Positions 8,350-17,593 are shown, counted from the stretch's first letter. The stretch is DNA of 64,000 nucleotides from Pseudomonas putida (GCF_030159595.1 NZ_BSKJ01000009.1:186001-250000); one strand, 5' to 3'. Numbers and translations: made by a program. The notes: generated by a model not told the origin, from the letters alone.

Positions 8350-9090
8350 ATGAATGCAAAAGTCTGGCTGGTAGGTGCTGGCCCTGGCGACCCTGAATTG
8401 CTCACCCTCAAGGCCGTACGTGCCCTACAGCAAGCCGCCGTGGTGATGATCGACGACCTGGTCAACCCGGCTGTGCTGGAGCATTGCCCGCAGGCCCGGG
8501 TGATTGCCGTGGGCAAACGCGGCGGCTGCCGCTCCACGCCACAGGCGTTCATTCAGCGCCTGATGTTGCGCCATGCCCGGCAAGGGCGTTGCGTGGTGCG
8601 GCTCAAGGGTGGTGACCCGTGCATTTTCGGTCGCGGCGGTGAAGAAGCGTTGTGGCTGCAGGGGCATGGTATCGAGGTAGAGCTGGTCAATGGCATCACG
8701 GCGGGCCTGGCCGGCGCCACGCAGTGCGGGATTTCGCTGACCTCACGCGGGGTAAGCCGGGGGGTGACCCTGGTGACAGCGCATACTCAGGACGACAGTG
8801 AACTGAACTGGGCAGCCTTGGCCCAGGGCGGGACGACATTGGTGGTGTACATGGGAGTGGCGCGGCTGGAGCAGGTGCGCCAGGGGCTACTGGAGGGGGG
8901 AATGGCGCCGGGGATGCCGGTGGCGATGATCGAAAACGCTTCGCTGCCGCAACAGCGGGAGTGCAGGAGCGATGTGCGGGGGATGGTGGAGGATGCGCTT
9001 GGGTTTGGCTTGCGTAGCCCGGCGATTCTGGTGATTGGGGACGTGGTGGGGGAACAGATGGCTCAGGCCCTGGTGGCAGTCGCCGGATAA
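8350..9090 (+). CDS. cobA: Uroporphyrinogen-III C-methyltransferase (SUMT)
   Basis: The 246-residue tetrapyrrole methylase makes precorrin-2, leading to the siroheme needed by nitrite reductase and to cobalamin. It shows VWLVGAGPGDPELLTLKA, the VRLKGGDPCIFGRGGEE active-site loop and NGITAGLAG. The ATG at 8350 gives the standard N-terminus; an upstream in-frame start would run into the kinase gene. It is the last gene of the nitrate unit, 26 bases after the kinase. Confidence 0.95.
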   Translation: MNAKVWLVGAGPGDPELLTLKAVRALQQAAVVMIDDLVNPAVLEHCPQARVIAVGKRGGCRSTPQAFIQRLMLRHARQGRCVVRLKGGDPCIFGRGGEEALWLQGHGIEVELVNGITAGLAGATQCGISLTSRGVSRGVTLVTAHTQDDSELNWAALAQGGTTLVVYMGVARLEQVRQGLLEGGMAPGMPVAMIENASLPQQRECRSDVRGMVEDALGFGLRSPAILVIGDVVGEQMAQALVAVAG

Positions 9091-9102
9091 TTTACTGCCT
9101 GT

Positions 9103-9142
9103 GTCGGCCTCGTCGCGGTTTTACCCGCGAAGAGGCCGGCAC
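9103..9142. repeat. REP-type palindrome
   Basis: This imperfect inverted repeat, with arms TCGGCCTCGTCGCGG and CCGCGAAGAGGCCGGCA, lies between cobA and oprF. It belongs to the family with a core CGCGAAGAGGCCGGCAC, a half of which also occurs at 18414-18433 after ppsR. Confidence 0.6.
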
Positions 9143-9156
9143 AAAATTCAGGCAAA

Positions 9157-9183
9157 GAAAAACCCGGCCGAGGCCGGGTTTTT
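9157..9183. terminator. Bidirectional terminator between cobA and oprF
   Basis: AACCCGGCC/GGCCGGGTT (9161-9169 and 9172-9180) has a run of T on the right and a run of A on the left. It can therefore end both cobA (plus) and oprF (minus) transcripts. Confidence 0.88.
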
Positions 9184-9200
9184 CATGAAGCATCAGCCAA

Positions 9201-10235
9201 TTACTTGGACTGAGCTTCTACCTGAGCTTCAACGCGACGGTTGACAGCACGGCCTTCTTCGGTGGCGTTGTCAGCAACCGGACGGGTTTCGCCGTAGCCA
9301 ACCGAGTCAACACGGCTGGATTCTACGCCGTACTGCTGGGTCAGGACTTGCTTGACAGCGTTGGCACGACGCTCGGACAGCTTCTGGTTGTAAGCGTCTG
9401 GACCCACGGAGTCAGTGTGACCTTCAACCACGGTGGTGGTTTGTGGGTACTGCTTCATGAAGTCAGCCAGGTTCTTGATGTCGCCGTAGCTGTTTGGCTT
9501 GACGACCGACTTGTCGAAGTCGAACTTGACGTCCAGCTCAACACGAACGACTTCGGCAACAGCCGGGCAGCCATCAGCGTCAACGGTAACGTTGGCCGGG
9601 GTGTCCGGGCACTTGTCGACGTTGTCGCACACGCCGTCGTTGTCGGAGTCGGAGCAGACTTCAGCAACTGGAGCTGGAGCGGCTTCGGCTTGCTTCGGGC
9701 TACCGCCGAAGTTCAGGCCAACACCAACGCTCGGGGCCCACTCGGTGTCGCCCTGGTCGATGTTGTACTGAGCTTCTACGCCGGCACGGGCGTAGAACAT
9801 GTCGGTGATGTACCACTTGGCGCCAGCGCCAACGTTGGCGAAGGTGGAGTGGTCACGACCGCCACGGCCGGTCTGGCCCAGCGACTGGTGCGAGAAACCA
9901 GCGGAAACGTACGGACGGATGGCGTCATACGGGTTGTTGAAGTGGTAAACGGCGTCCAGGGCAGTGTTCGAGCCCTTGATGTTCTTGCCGTCTTCGCCAC
10001 GAGCGTTGTGAACTTCGTCATAGCCCAGACGCAGTTCAACGTCGTCGGTCAGGAAGTAACCGATCGAACCGCCGAACAGGTTGCCGTCGTTCTTGAAGTC
10101 GCGCTGGCTGTCGAAGAATTCTTTCTTGTAGAAGCCTTCGACTTCCACAGCGCCTGTGCCTTGTGCCATAGCGCCAATCGAGGTAGCGGCTACGAGCGAA
10201 CCAATGGCCAAGCCCAAGGTGTTTTTCAATTTCAT
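9201..10235 (-). CDS. oprF: Major outer membrane porin OprF
   Basis: The 344-residue protein has a signal peptide cleaved after GAMAQ, an eight-strand beta-barrel (about residues 25-185), and a linker with the four-cysteine, calcium-repeat-like segment CSDSDNDGVCDNVDKCPDTP. A C-terminal OmpA peptidoglycan-binding domain follows (KFDFDKSVVKPNSY, VEGHTDSVGPDAYNQKLSERRA). It ties the outer membrane to peptidoglycan and forms a general porin. Codon use is visibly biased toward a small set, as in very highly expressed genes. SigX, encoded just upstream, drives oprF in P. aeruginosa. Confidence 0.97.
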   Translation of the reverse strand: MKLKNTLGLAIGSLVAATSIGAMAQGTGAVEVEGFYKKEFFDSQRDFKNDGNLFGGSIGYFLTDDVELRLGYDEVHNARGEDGKNIKGSNTALDAVYHFNNPYDAIRPYVSAGFSHQSLGQTGRGGRDHSTFANVGAGAKWYITDMFYARAGVEAQYNIDQGDTEWAPSVGVGLNFGGSPKQAEAAPAPVAEVCSDSDNDGVCDNVDKCPDTPANVTVDADGCPAVAEVVRVELDVKFDFDKSVVKPNSYGDIKNLADFMKQYPQTTTVVEGHTDSVGPDAYNQKLSERRANAVKQVLTQQYGVESSRVDSVGYGETRPVADNATEEGRAVNRRVEAQVEAQSK

Positions 10236-10346
10236 CCGTTAAATCCCCATCTGGTGATAGTTAAGCAGTCCCACCACAAACAAGGGGGACAACTCGACGG
10301 CAAGTCTAGCAGAACTCGCCGATCCGTTAGAGATATTTGCACGCCA

Positions 10347-10937
10347 CTAAGTTTCATCGAGGCCCGCAAATTTCTCACGAAGCTTGTCTAGCGCGCGCTT
10401 GTAACGCATTTTCGTCGCGCTCAGGCCCATGTGCATGATGTCAGCAATTTCCTGAAATTCCAGTTCTGCGACAAAACGCAGCACCAGGATTTCCCGGTCA
10501 ATCGGATTCACATGCACCAGCCATTTGTCCAGCCCGCCTTTTTCTTCCGGCTTCGGGGCCTTGTCTTCGGACGCCTCTTCAACAGGGTCCAGGCTCAAGG
10601 CATCCATCAACCGGCGTTTACGGCGCTCCTTGCGGTACTGGGTAATGCACTCGTTGTAGGTGATGCTATAAAGCCAGGTCTTGAACTTGGACTTGCCCTC
10701 GAAGTTCTTCAGGCCGTACAGCACTTTCAGCATCACTTCCTGACAGACATCGTCCGCGTCACGGTCGTTCCCCAGATAACGCGCACAGACGTTGAACAGG
10801 GTTCGCTGGTAGCGCCGCATGAGTTCCTCATAGGCGCGGGTAACGTGGTACAGCTCCTCATGCGAACGCGCCACCAACTCTTCGTCGGTGAGCTCGCGGG
10901 GGTCATAACGCATGGGCGGCGAATGAACTTTATTCAA
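10347..10937 (-). CDS. sigX: ECF sigma factor SigX
   Basis: The 196-residue sigma-70 ECF protein has region 2 (MRRYQRTLFNVCARYLGNDRDADDVCQE) and region 4 (DREILVLRFVAELEFQEIADIMHMGLSATKMRYKRALDKLR). It is nearly identical to known Pseudomonas SigX, which responds to envelope and osmotic conditions and controls oprF and fatty acid genes. The conserved N-terminus MNK places the start at a TTG (10937); a downstream ATG at 10913 lacks a ribosome binding site. There is no adjacent anti-sigma gene, as is usual for SigX. Confidence 0.96.
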   Translation of the reverse strand: MNKVHSPPMRYDPRELTDEELVARSHEELYHVTRAYEELMRRYQRTLFNVCARYLGNDRDADDVCQEVMLKVLYGLKNFEGKSKFKTWLYSITYNECITQYRKERRKRRLMDALSLDPVEEASEDKAPKPEEKGGLDKWLVHVNPIDREILVLRFVAELEFQEIADIMHMGLSATKMRYKRALDKLREKFAGLDET

Positions 10938-11026
10938 AACGGATCTGGCCGACAGTCAGGTCAATGTCGCCGCGCGACCCCGTGGGTCGAATTTCGCGGC
11001 GGCATACATTAACAGCTTTTGTGCGG

Positions 11027-11857
11027 TTAGCGGCTATTCACACGCTGCTCGAGCAGCTCGCGGTTAGACAACGACACCAGTTCGCCATCATCGGTCAGCA
11101 GTGTTGTCTTGACCGTGCCGATCTCCTCGATGTGCCCTTCGACCTCTCCAATCCGGACCTGCTGGCCGACCTGGTACAGCTCGCGCACATAAATGCCGGC
11201 CAGTATCTGCCCGGCGATTTCGCGGCTGCCAAGGCCCATGGCCAAGGCAACGGCCAGACCAACGGTAATCAGCCCGATGACGATTACATGGTTCAGCAGG
11301 TCGGTTTTCACCTCCAGCTGGCTGATGGCCACCGAGATACTGATGATGATCACCAGACCCTGGGTGATACGCCCAAGACCCGCCGAGTATTCCAGGCCAA
11401 TGCCTTCGGCGGCACCGCGTACCAGGCCGTTGGCCACCTGTGCCAGCAGCACGCCGGCCAGCAACACCAAGGCTGCGCCGAATACCTTCGGCAGGTAGAG
11501 GGCGAGCATGTCGAGGGTGGCCGACACCCGCTCAAGGCCAAGCGATTCAGCGGCCGAGACGAGGAAGATGAGCAGCACGAACCAGTAGACGATCTTGCCG
11601 ATCAGGGTCGAGATCGGCACCTGGATACCGACCCGGCCAAGCATTTTGGTAAGGCCGGTGCCGGCCATCAGGCGGTCCAGGCCAAATTTGGCCAGCAGCT
11701 TGGACAGCAGCGTGTCGAGCAACTTGGCCACCACGAAACCGAGCAGCACCACGACCAGCGCGCCGAACAGGTTGGGGATGAAGTTCGCTACCTTGGTCCA
11801 AAGGGCGGTCATCGCGGCGACCAGGCTCTGGGTCCAGAGATCGAGTTCCATATTCAA
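11027..11857 (-). CDS. cmpX: CmpX, MscS-like small-conductance channel protein
   Basis: The 276-residue membrane protein has about four hydrophobic segments (for example LFGALVVVLLGFVVAKLLDTLLSKLLAKFGLD and YWFVLLIFLVSAAESLGL) and a C-terminal MscS-type pore-helix and beta region (GLAVALAMGLGSREIAGQILAGIYVRE). In P. aeruginosa CmpX lies next to SigX and influences its activity and the cell's envelope state. Its ATG overlaps the cfrX stop (ATGA), so the two are translationally coupled. Confidence 0.9.
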   Translation of the reverse strand: MNMELDLWTQSLVAAMTALWTKVANFIPNLFGALVVVLLGFVVAKLLDTLLSKLLAKFGLDRLMAGTGLTKMLGRVGIQVPISTLIGKIVYWFVLLIFLVSAAESLGLERVSATLDMLALYLPKVFGAALVLLAGVLLAQVANGLVRGAAEGIGLEYSAGLGRITQGLVIIISISVAISQLEVKTDLLNHVIVIGLITVGLAVALAMGLGSREIAGQILAGIYVRELYQVGQQVRIGEVEGHIEEIGTVKTTLLTDDGELVSLSNRELLEQRVNSR

Positions 11858-12126
11858 TCGGCCTTATCTGCTTTGCTGCCGGTGGCAGCGTTGCGGGAAG
11901 AGTGTCGACGCACCGGCGCGACATGCGCCGAGCCATTATTGACGGCAATCAGCAGCGCCTGGCTCCAACGGCCAAGCAGGCTGAACAGATCACCCGCGCC
12001 AACCTGGCGGTTGGCGGTTTTCAGCACGCGACCCAGGCAGGCAGCGTCATCCCGGTCATCCCGGTCATTGCCGGAGGGTGACGCCTTGAGCAGGTCACGC
12101 AGGGATTCTTCAAACGGATCGTGCAT
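11854..12126 (-). CDS. cfrX: CfrX/CrfX small protein, cmpX-linked
   Basis: The 90-residue protein starts MHDPFEESLRDLLKAS and contains a conserved-looking segment (CLGRVLKTANRQVGAGDLFSLLGRWSQALLIAVNNGS). The position directly upstream of cmpX, with a four-base overlap, matches cfrX (also written crfX) of other pseudomonads. It has no membrane segment or signal peptide. The function is not known. The ATG at 12126 was preferred to an upstream in-frame start since it gives the conserved N-terminus. Confidence 0.82.
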   Translation of the reverse strand: MHDPFEESLRDLLKASPSGNDRDDRDDAACLGRVLKTANRQVGAGDLFSLLGRWSQALLIAVNNGSAHVAPVRRHSSRNAATGSKADKAD

Positions 12127-12213
12127 GGGCACCTCGCGCAGTGTCAGCAAGAGACGAGATGGCCGGGCAATGGGTCACACATCTGATTGGGACGAATGTT
12201 TCAAAAAGACCCC

Positions 12214-13209
12214 CTAGACCCATCGCAACCGCCGGAACATCCACCACTGCCCCACCGCCAGCCCCAGCACGACAATGCAGGCGAACAGGAAGCCATAAGG
12301 GTTTTCTGCCCCCGGGATACCGCCCACGTTGATGCCCAACAGCCCGGTGATGAAGCTCATGGGCAGGAAGATGCAGGTGATGATGCCAAAGCGGTACATG
12401 GTGCGGTTCATCCGCTCGCTGCGCCGGCGGTCTTCGCTTTCCAGCACCAGCGCGGCACGCTCGCGGGTCAGTTCCAGTTCTTCGAGGTAGCGGATCAGGC
12501 TGTTGTTCAGCTCGTTCCAGTAATCGGCATCGGCATCGGCAAACCAGCTCCATTTGCTGCGCGACAGCTGGGCGTAGATGTCACGCTGCGGCGCCAGGAA
12601 TCGCCTCAAGCCCGCTGCACGGCGACGGATCTGCTGCAGGCTGCCGTTCTCCGGGGTATACCGTTCGTCGGCTTCGACCTTTTCTTCTTCCAGGTCGACC
12701 AGTTCGGACAGGTCACTGACCAGACCCTGAACCTTTTCGGTGAGCAGCTCGCCCATCAGCAGCAACAGTTCGGACGCCGATTTCGGCCCCCTGCCCTGCT
12801 CCAGCAACTGAAGGATCTCGTCACTGGCGCGCAACGGCCGCAAACGCAGCGATATGACCCGCTGCGCCTGGGCGAAGATTCGCACAGAGACCATGTCTTC
12901 GGGCTCTGCGCCCGGGTTGAGGTTGACACCGCGCAAAAACAGCAACAGCTGCTCATCAGCCATGGGCAGCAGGCGTGGCCGGGTGTTTTCTTCCAGCAGC
13001 AGCTCGCAGGCGAACTCGCTCAGGCCGCTGTCATGCAGCAGCCAGGTACGGGTTTGCGGATGGCTGCGATCCCAGTGCAGCCAAAGGCTCTGCTCCGGTT
13101 GCAGTTGCAGGCCGTCCAGTTCGGTACGGGCAATCGAGCGCGCGCCGCCTTTACCATCGAGCACCAGGGCATGCACCAGCCCCCACTGCGCGTTGTCTTC
13201 CTCGAACAT
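12214..13209 (-). CDS. cmaX: CorA/ZntB-family divalent cation transporter CmaX
   Basis: The 331-residue protein has a long cytoplasmic domain rich in charged helices and two C-terminal membrane segments. The loop signature reads TGLLGINVGGIPG where classical CorA has GMN, so it belongs to the ZntB-like branch. That branch is linked to zinc or other divalent ions with proton coupling. Location upstream of cfrX-cmpX-sigX matches cmaX. The ATG at 13209, preceded by GGAG, was chosen over a TTG one codon upstream. Confidence 0.9.
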   Translation of the reverse strand: MFEEDNAQWGLVHALVLDGKGGARSIARTELDGLQLQPEQSLWLHWDRSHPQTRTWLLHDSGLSEFACELLLEENTRPRLLPMADEQLLLFLRGVNLNPGAEPEDMVSVRIFAQAQRVISLRLRPLRASDEILQLLEQGRGPKSASELLLLMGELLTEKVQGLVSDLSELVDLEEEKVEADERYTPENGSLQQIRRRAAGLRRFLAPQRDIYAQLSRSKWSWFADADADYWNELNNSLIRYLEELELTRERAALVLESEDRRRSERMNRTMYRFGIITCIFLPMSFITGLLGINVGGIPGAENPYGFLFACIVVLGLAVGQWWMFRRLRWV

Positions 13210-13236
13210 CAAAGCTCCATCAGCGCGTGCGGCGCA

Positions 13237-13728
13237 TCACGCCGGCATTTTCAGCGGGCTTGGCGAGACCAGCACGCCATTGTTGTCGGCATAGACATAC
13301 TCGCCCGGGCGGAAGGTTACCCCGGCGAAGGTCACTGCCACGTTGAGGTCGCCGATACCGCGCTTGTCGGTTTTCATCGGGTGGCTGGCCAAAGCCTGCA
13401 CGCCGACGTCGGTCTGGATCAGCACGTCGACGTCACGCACGCAGCCGTAGATCACCAGGCCTTCCCAACCGTTTTTGGCGGCCTTTTCGGCGAGCATGTC
13501 ACCCAGTAGCGCACGGCGCAGCGAGCCACCGCCATCGACTACCAGGACCTTGCCCTTGCCGTCGAGTTCGACCTGCTCCTTGACCAGCGAATTGTCCTCG
13601 AAGCACTTGATGGTGACGATCTGGCCACCGAACGAATCGCGGCCGCCGAAATTGCTGAACATCGGTTCCAGCACATGCACCAGGTCAGGGTAGGCGTCAC
13701 ACAGGTCGGGCGTTACGTAATGCTGCAT
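13237..13728 (-). CDS. rraA: RraA family protein (RNase E regulator / HMG aldolase fold)
   Basis: The 163-residue protein is the full length of RraA: DLCDAYPDLVHVLEPMFSNFGGRDSFGG at the N-terminus and GKVLVVDGGGSLRRALLGDMLAEKAAKNGWEG in the middle. The family includes the E. coli inhibitor of RNase E and 4-hydroxy-4-methyl-2-oxoglutarate aldolases. The central GD...R-D pattern needed for aldolase activity is present (LGDMLAEKA..YGCVRD), so either role is possible. The ATG is backed by AGGAG. It lies 27 bases ahead of cmaX. Confidence 0.9.
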   Translation of the reverse strand: MQHYVTPDLCDAYPDLVHVLEPMFSNFGGRDSFGGQIVTIKCFEDNSLVKEQVELDGKGKVLVVDGGGSLRRALLGDMLAEKAAKNGWEGLVIYGCVRDVDVLIQTDVGVQALASHPMKTDKRGIGDLNVAVTFAGVTFRPGEYVYADNNGVLVSPSPLKMPA

Positions 13729-13821
13729 GGGAAGCTCCTGTCAGTCACAACGAAAGCGGATATCGGCCAAGGCTACACCTTGGAGGCAGTCGCAGTCACC
13801 AAGGACCAGGCGGTCATCTTT

Positions 13822-13935
13822 TGCCTGTGCCGGCCCTTTCGCGGGCAAGCCCGCTCCCACAGGGATATCACAAGGCTTAAGTGCTGTGAAATCCCTGTGG
13901 GAGCGGGCTTGCCCGCGAAAGGGCCGGCACAGGCA
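13822..13935. repeat. Paired inverted REP elements (BIME-like) with 45-bp perfect arms
   Basis: Positions 13822-13866 and 13891-13935 are exact reverse complements over 45 bases, separated by 24 bases. The arms contain the P. putida REP sequence (TGCCGGCCCTTTCGCGGGCA, then AGCCCGCTCCCACAGGG). The element lies between the end of the hydrolase gene and the start of rraA. It would form a very stable cruciform or RNA hairpin, and may protect or end the hydrolase transcript. Confidence 0.92.
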
Positions 13936-13943
13936 ATGCAAGA

Positions 13944-14936
13944 TCAACTGACTGGCAAAGGCTCCACCGCCACCGTGGATTCATGCACCGGCAGCAACGG
14001 GTCACGCAACCAGCGCTCCACCAACGGCCACACCTGCACCTGCGCGGCCTTGCTCACCAACATGTCGACATGCCCAAAAGCGTCGAAGCCTTCCTCATGC
14101 CCCAGCCGCAGGAACTGCTTGCGCTCGCCCCCCAGCTGCTCGAACAGTTTGCGGCAGGCCCACACCGGGTCCTGGAAGTCCCCCGCGCCGGCCACCGCCA
14201 GCAGCGGCACATCCACCTCTGCCAGCCCCGCCCACCAGTCGTTCTGCTTGTCGCCAAAGCGCCCGAACAGGCCATGCCAGCGCATGCTTTCCAAAGCCAG
14301 GCCAATCGGCTCGTCCTCAGGCCCACGCTTGAAGCGCGGCCCGGATATCTGCCCCCAGCGTTTGAGCACCTGCTTCGCGCCCCAGGCCAGCGGTGGCACT
14401 TTCAACGGCCAATAAACGCGGCTGATCTGGGTGCCGAACAGCGCCACGCTGGCCACCTGCCCTGCAGCCAGAAAACCACCGCCCAGCGCTGCCACAAGGG
14501 TGGTGCCGCCCAAGGAATGGCCAACCCAGTGCGGCGCCTGGCCCGACTGCTCCTGCACGAACGCGTTGATCAGCGGCAGGTCATCACGGGCATAGGCGGC
14601 AACGCTGTTGTGCTGCCAGGCGTGGTTGCGCGGCGACAGGCCGTGGCCACGCATTTCCGGTATCCACACATCGAAACCCGCACGGGCGAGATAAGCGCCC
14701 AGACCAACCCCTTTGGGCGAATACCAGAAACGCCGGTTGGAAAAACTGCCGTGCAGGAGAATGACCGGCACGCCCTGAGGCGGGTCCTGATCGGCCAGCC
14801 CCAGACGGGTGATGGCCAGCTCGACGCTGGGATCAGGGCCGTTACCTGCCTTGATCCGGTAAACGTCTTCGCTGAGGTCGCCGCGGCGCTCGGCACTGAG
14901 CAGGGCCACGGGAAATAGAGTGCTGCTGCTTTGCAT
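13944..14936 (-). CDS. Alpha/beta hydrolase (lipase-like)
   Basis: The 330-residue protein has an oxyanion strand (VPVILLHGSFSNRRFWYSPKG), the nucleophile elbow GHSLGG near residue 140 and a late catalytic His candidate (FGHVDMLV). A cap region lies between the two. No signal peptide is obvious from the ATG at 14936; a longer in-frame start at 14972 is possible but would not add one. The substrate cannot be read from the sequence. It is downstream of ppsA but separated from it by a terminator. Confidence 0.75.
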   Translation of the reverse strand: MQSSSTLFPVALLSAERRGDLSEDVYRIKAGNGPDPSVELAITRLGLADQDPPQGVPVILLHGSFSNRRFWYSPKGVGLGAYLARAGFDVWIPEMRGHGLSPRNHAWQHNSVAAYARDDLPLINAFVQEQSGQAPHWVGHSLGGTTLVAALGGGFLAAGQVASVALFGTQISRVYWPLKVPPLAWGAKQVLKRWGQISGPRFKRGPEDEPIGLALESMRWHGLFGRFGDKQNDWWAGLAEVDVPLLAVAGAGDFQDPVWACRKLFEQLGGERKQFLRLGHEEGFDAFGHVDMLVSKAAQVQVWPLVERWLRDPLLPVHESTVAVEPLPVS

Positions 14937-14990
14937 AAGGTTGCTTGGTGCACAAAAAAGGGCGGGATCCATTGCTGGAACTCGCCCTGG

Positions 14991-15027
14991 AAAAAACCAG
15001 GCGGGGGTACGCCAGACGTCCCCCCGC
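14991..15027 (-). terminator. Terminator of ppsA
   Basis: On the minus strand GCGGGGG (15021-15027) pairs with CCCCCGC (15001-15007), followed by CTGG and six T residues (A run at 14991-14996). It lies 12 bases after the ppsA stop. Confidence 0.8.
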
Positions 15028-15038
15028 GTTTTACCGCA

Positions 15039-17414
15039 TCAGGCCGCGCCTTGGCCTTCGGCCAGGAAGAACCACGTTTCGAGTACCGAGTCCGGATTCA
15101 GCGACACGCTTTCGATGCCTTGCTCCATCAGCCATTTGGCCAGGTCCGGGTGGTCCGAAGGGCCCTGACCGCAGATGCCGATGTACTTGCCGGCCTTGTT
15201 GCACGCGGCGATGGCGTTGGCCAGCAGCTTCTTCACGGCCGGGTTACGCTCGTCGAACAGGTGGGCGATGATGCCCGAGTCCCGGTCCAGGCCCAGGGTC
15301 AGCTGGGTCAGGTCGTTCGAACCAATGGAGAAGCCATCGAAGTACTCGAGGAACTCTTCGGCCAGGATGGCGTTGGACGGCAGCTCGCACATCATGATCA
15401 CGCGCAGGCCGTTGTCGCCACGCGCCAAACCGTTTTCAGCCAGCAGGTCGACGACCTGGCTGGCCTCGCCCAAGGTACGCACGAACGGCACCATGATTTC
15501 GACGTTGGTCAGGCCCATTTCATTGCGCACGCGCTTCAGCGCACGGCATTCGAGCTCGAAGCAGTCACGGAACGATTCGCTGATATAGCGCGAAGCGCCA
15601 CGGAAGCCCAGCATCGGGTTTTCTTCTTCCGGCTCGTACAGCTTGCCGCCGATCAGGTTGGCGTACTCGTTGGACTTGAAGTCCGACAGGCGCACGATGA
15701 CTTTTTTCGGGTAGAAGGCGGCGGCCAGGGTGCTGATGCCCTCGACCAGCTTCTCGACATAGAAACCGACCGGGTCGTTGTAGCCGGCAATGCGCTTGTC
15801 GACGCTGTCTTTGAGCTCGGGTGGCAAGCCTGCATAGTTCAGCAGTGCCTTGGGGTGCACGCCGATCATGCGGTTGATGATGAACTCCAGGCGCGCCAGG
15901 CCGACACCGGCGTTGGGCAACTGGGCGAAGTCGAAAGCACGGTCCGGGTTGCCGACGTTCATCATGATCTTGAACGGCAGCTCCGGCATGGCGTCGACCG
16001 AGTTCTGCTTGATGTCAAAGCCCAGCTCGCCTTCGAAGATGAAGCCGGTGTCGCCTTCAGCGCAGGACACGGTCACACCCTGGCCATCTTTCAGCACCTG
16101 GGTGGCATTGCCGCAACCGACCACCGCCGGGATACCCAGCTCGCGGGCGATGATCGCCGCGTGGCAGGTACGCCCGCCACGGTTGGTGACGATGGCACTG
16201 GCGCGCTTCATTACCGGTTCCCAGTCCGGGTCGGTCATGTCGGAAACCAGTACGTCGCCCGGCTGGACTTTGTCCATTTCCGAGACGTCGTTGATCACGC
16301 GAACCTTGCCTGCGCCGATGCGCTGGCCGATGGCGCGGCCTTCGACCAGTACGGTGCCCTTCTCTTTGAGCAGGTAGCGCTCCATGACGTTGGCGCTGGA
16401 GCGGCTCTTCACGGTTTCAGGGCGCGCCTGAACGATGTACAGCTTACCGTCGTCGCCATCTTTGGCCCACTCGATGTCCATCGGGCGCTGGTAGTGCTGC
16501 TCGATGATCATGGCCTGCTTGGCCAGCTCGCTGACTTCGGCATCGCTCAGGCAGAAGCGTGCGCGCTCGGCGCGGTCCACTTCCACGGTCTTGACCGAAC
16601 GGCCGGCCTTGGCTTCTTCGCCATAGACCATCTTGATGGCCTTGCTGCCCAGGTTGCGGCGCAGGATGGCCGGGCGGCCGGCCTGCAGGGTGTTCTTGTG
16701 GACGTAGAATTCGTCAGGGTTGACCGCACCCTGCACCACGGTTTCGCCCAGGCCGTAGGCGCCGGTGATGAACACCACGTCGCGGAAGCCCGATTCGGTG
16801 TCGAGGGTGAACATCACGCCGGCAGTGCCGGTTTCGGAGCGGACCATGCGCTGCACACCGGCAGACAGGGCGACCAGCTTGTGGTCGAAGCCCTGGTGCA
16901 CGCGGTAGGCGATGGCGCGGTCGTTGAACAGCGAGGCGAACACTTCCTTGGCCGCGCGGATCACGTTGTCGACGCCACGGATGTTGAGGAAGGTTTCCTG
17001 CTGGCCGGCGAACGAGGCGTCCGGCAGGTCTTCGGCGGTGGCCGACGAGCGCACGGCAACGGCCATGTTGTCGTTGCCGGCGGCCATTTCGGCGAAGGCG
17101 GTTCGGATTTCCGAATCAAGACGCGCCGGGAACTCGGCTTCCATGACCCACTGGCGAATCTGCGCGCCGGTCTTGGTCAGGGCGTTGATGTCATCCACAT
17201 CGAGCGCGTCGAGCGCGGCATGAATCTTGTCGTTCAGGCCACTTTGCTCAAGGAAGTCGCGGTACGCCTGAGCCGTAGTGGCAAAGCCGCCCGGCACCGA
17301 TACACCAGCACCTGCAAGGTTGCTGATCATCTCGCCCAGGGATGCGTTCTTGCCCCCCACATGCTCCACATCATGGACGCCGAGCTTATCGAGGGAAACT
17401 ACGTACTCTACCAA
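15039..17414 (-). CDS. ppsA: Phosphoenolpyruvate synthase
   Basis: The 791-residue enzyme converts pyruvate, ATP and water to PEP, AMP and phosphate in gluconeogenesis. The N-terminal nucleotide-binding domain holds GGKNASLGEMI and ATAEDLPDASFAGQQETFLN. The swivelling His domain holds GGRTCHAAIIARELGIPAVVG, with the phospho-His. The C-terminal PEP/pyruvate domain holds SNDLTQLTLGLDRDSG and the catalytic region GICGQGPSDHP. The start was placed at a TTG (17414) because it gives the usual length and N-terminus VEYVVSLDKLG and has GGAGAG six bases upstream. It is divergent from its regulator ppsR. Confidence 0.96.
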   Translation of the reverse strand: MVEYVVSLDKLGVHDVEHVGGKNASLGEMISNLAGAGVSVPGGFATTAQAYRDFLEQSGLNDKIHAALDALDVDDINALTKTGAQIRQWVMEAEFPARLDSEIRTAFAEMAAGNDNMAVAVRSSATAEDLPDASFAGQQETFLNIRGVDNVIRAAKEVFASLFNDRAIAYRVHQGFDHKLVALSAGVQRMVRSETGTAGVMFTLDTESGFRDVVFITGAYGLGETVVQGAVNPDEFYVHKNTLQAGRPAILRRNLGSKAIKMVYGEEAKAGRSVKTVEVDRAERARFCLSDAEVSELAKQAMIIEQHYQRPMDIEWAKDGDDGKLYIVQARPETVKSRSSANVMERYLLKEKGTVLVEGRAIGQRIGAGKVRVINDVSEMDKVQPGDVLVSDMTDPDWEPVMKRASAIVTNRGGRTCHAAIIARELGIPAVVGCGNATQVLKDGQGVTVSCAEGDTGFIFEGELGFDIKQNSVDAMPELPFKIMMNVGNPDRAFDFAQLPNAGVGLARLEFIINRMIGVHPKALLNYAGLPPELKDSVDKRIAGYNDPVGFYVEKLVEGISTLAAAFYPKKVIVRLSDFKSNEYANLIGGKLYEPEEENPMLGFRGASRYISESFRDCFELECRALKRVRNEMGLTNVEIMVPFVRTLGEASQVVDLLAENGLARGDNGLRVIMMCELPSNAILAEEFLEYFDGFSIGSNDLTQLTLGLDRDSGIIAHLFDERNPAVKKLLANAIAACNKAGKYIGICGQGPSDHPDLAKWLMEQGIESVSLNPDSVLETWFFLAEGQGAA

Positions 17415-17593
17415 GGTGATCTCTCCACTAACTGTGTTGGAAAAGCTCAAAAAGGCGCCCGCCTGTCATCTGTGACTTGGCCGGGCGTTTGTGGCCTGTA
17501 CCTGGAAAATAAGTGAGAATGCCGACAGCCGCATTCGGCAAACCGAACTTATCATATCCAAGAATCGTCATCAGCTTAAGGCCCAGATCGCAA

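Noticed and set aside
13727..13951. Open frames on both strands giving peptides with PFRGQARSH
   Set aside because: They are translations of the inverted REP pair; such peptides are a common false annotation in P. putida genomes.
14931..17516. An 861-codon open frame opposite ppsA
   Set aside because: It is the antisense of PEP synthase; no motif, no ribosome binding site.
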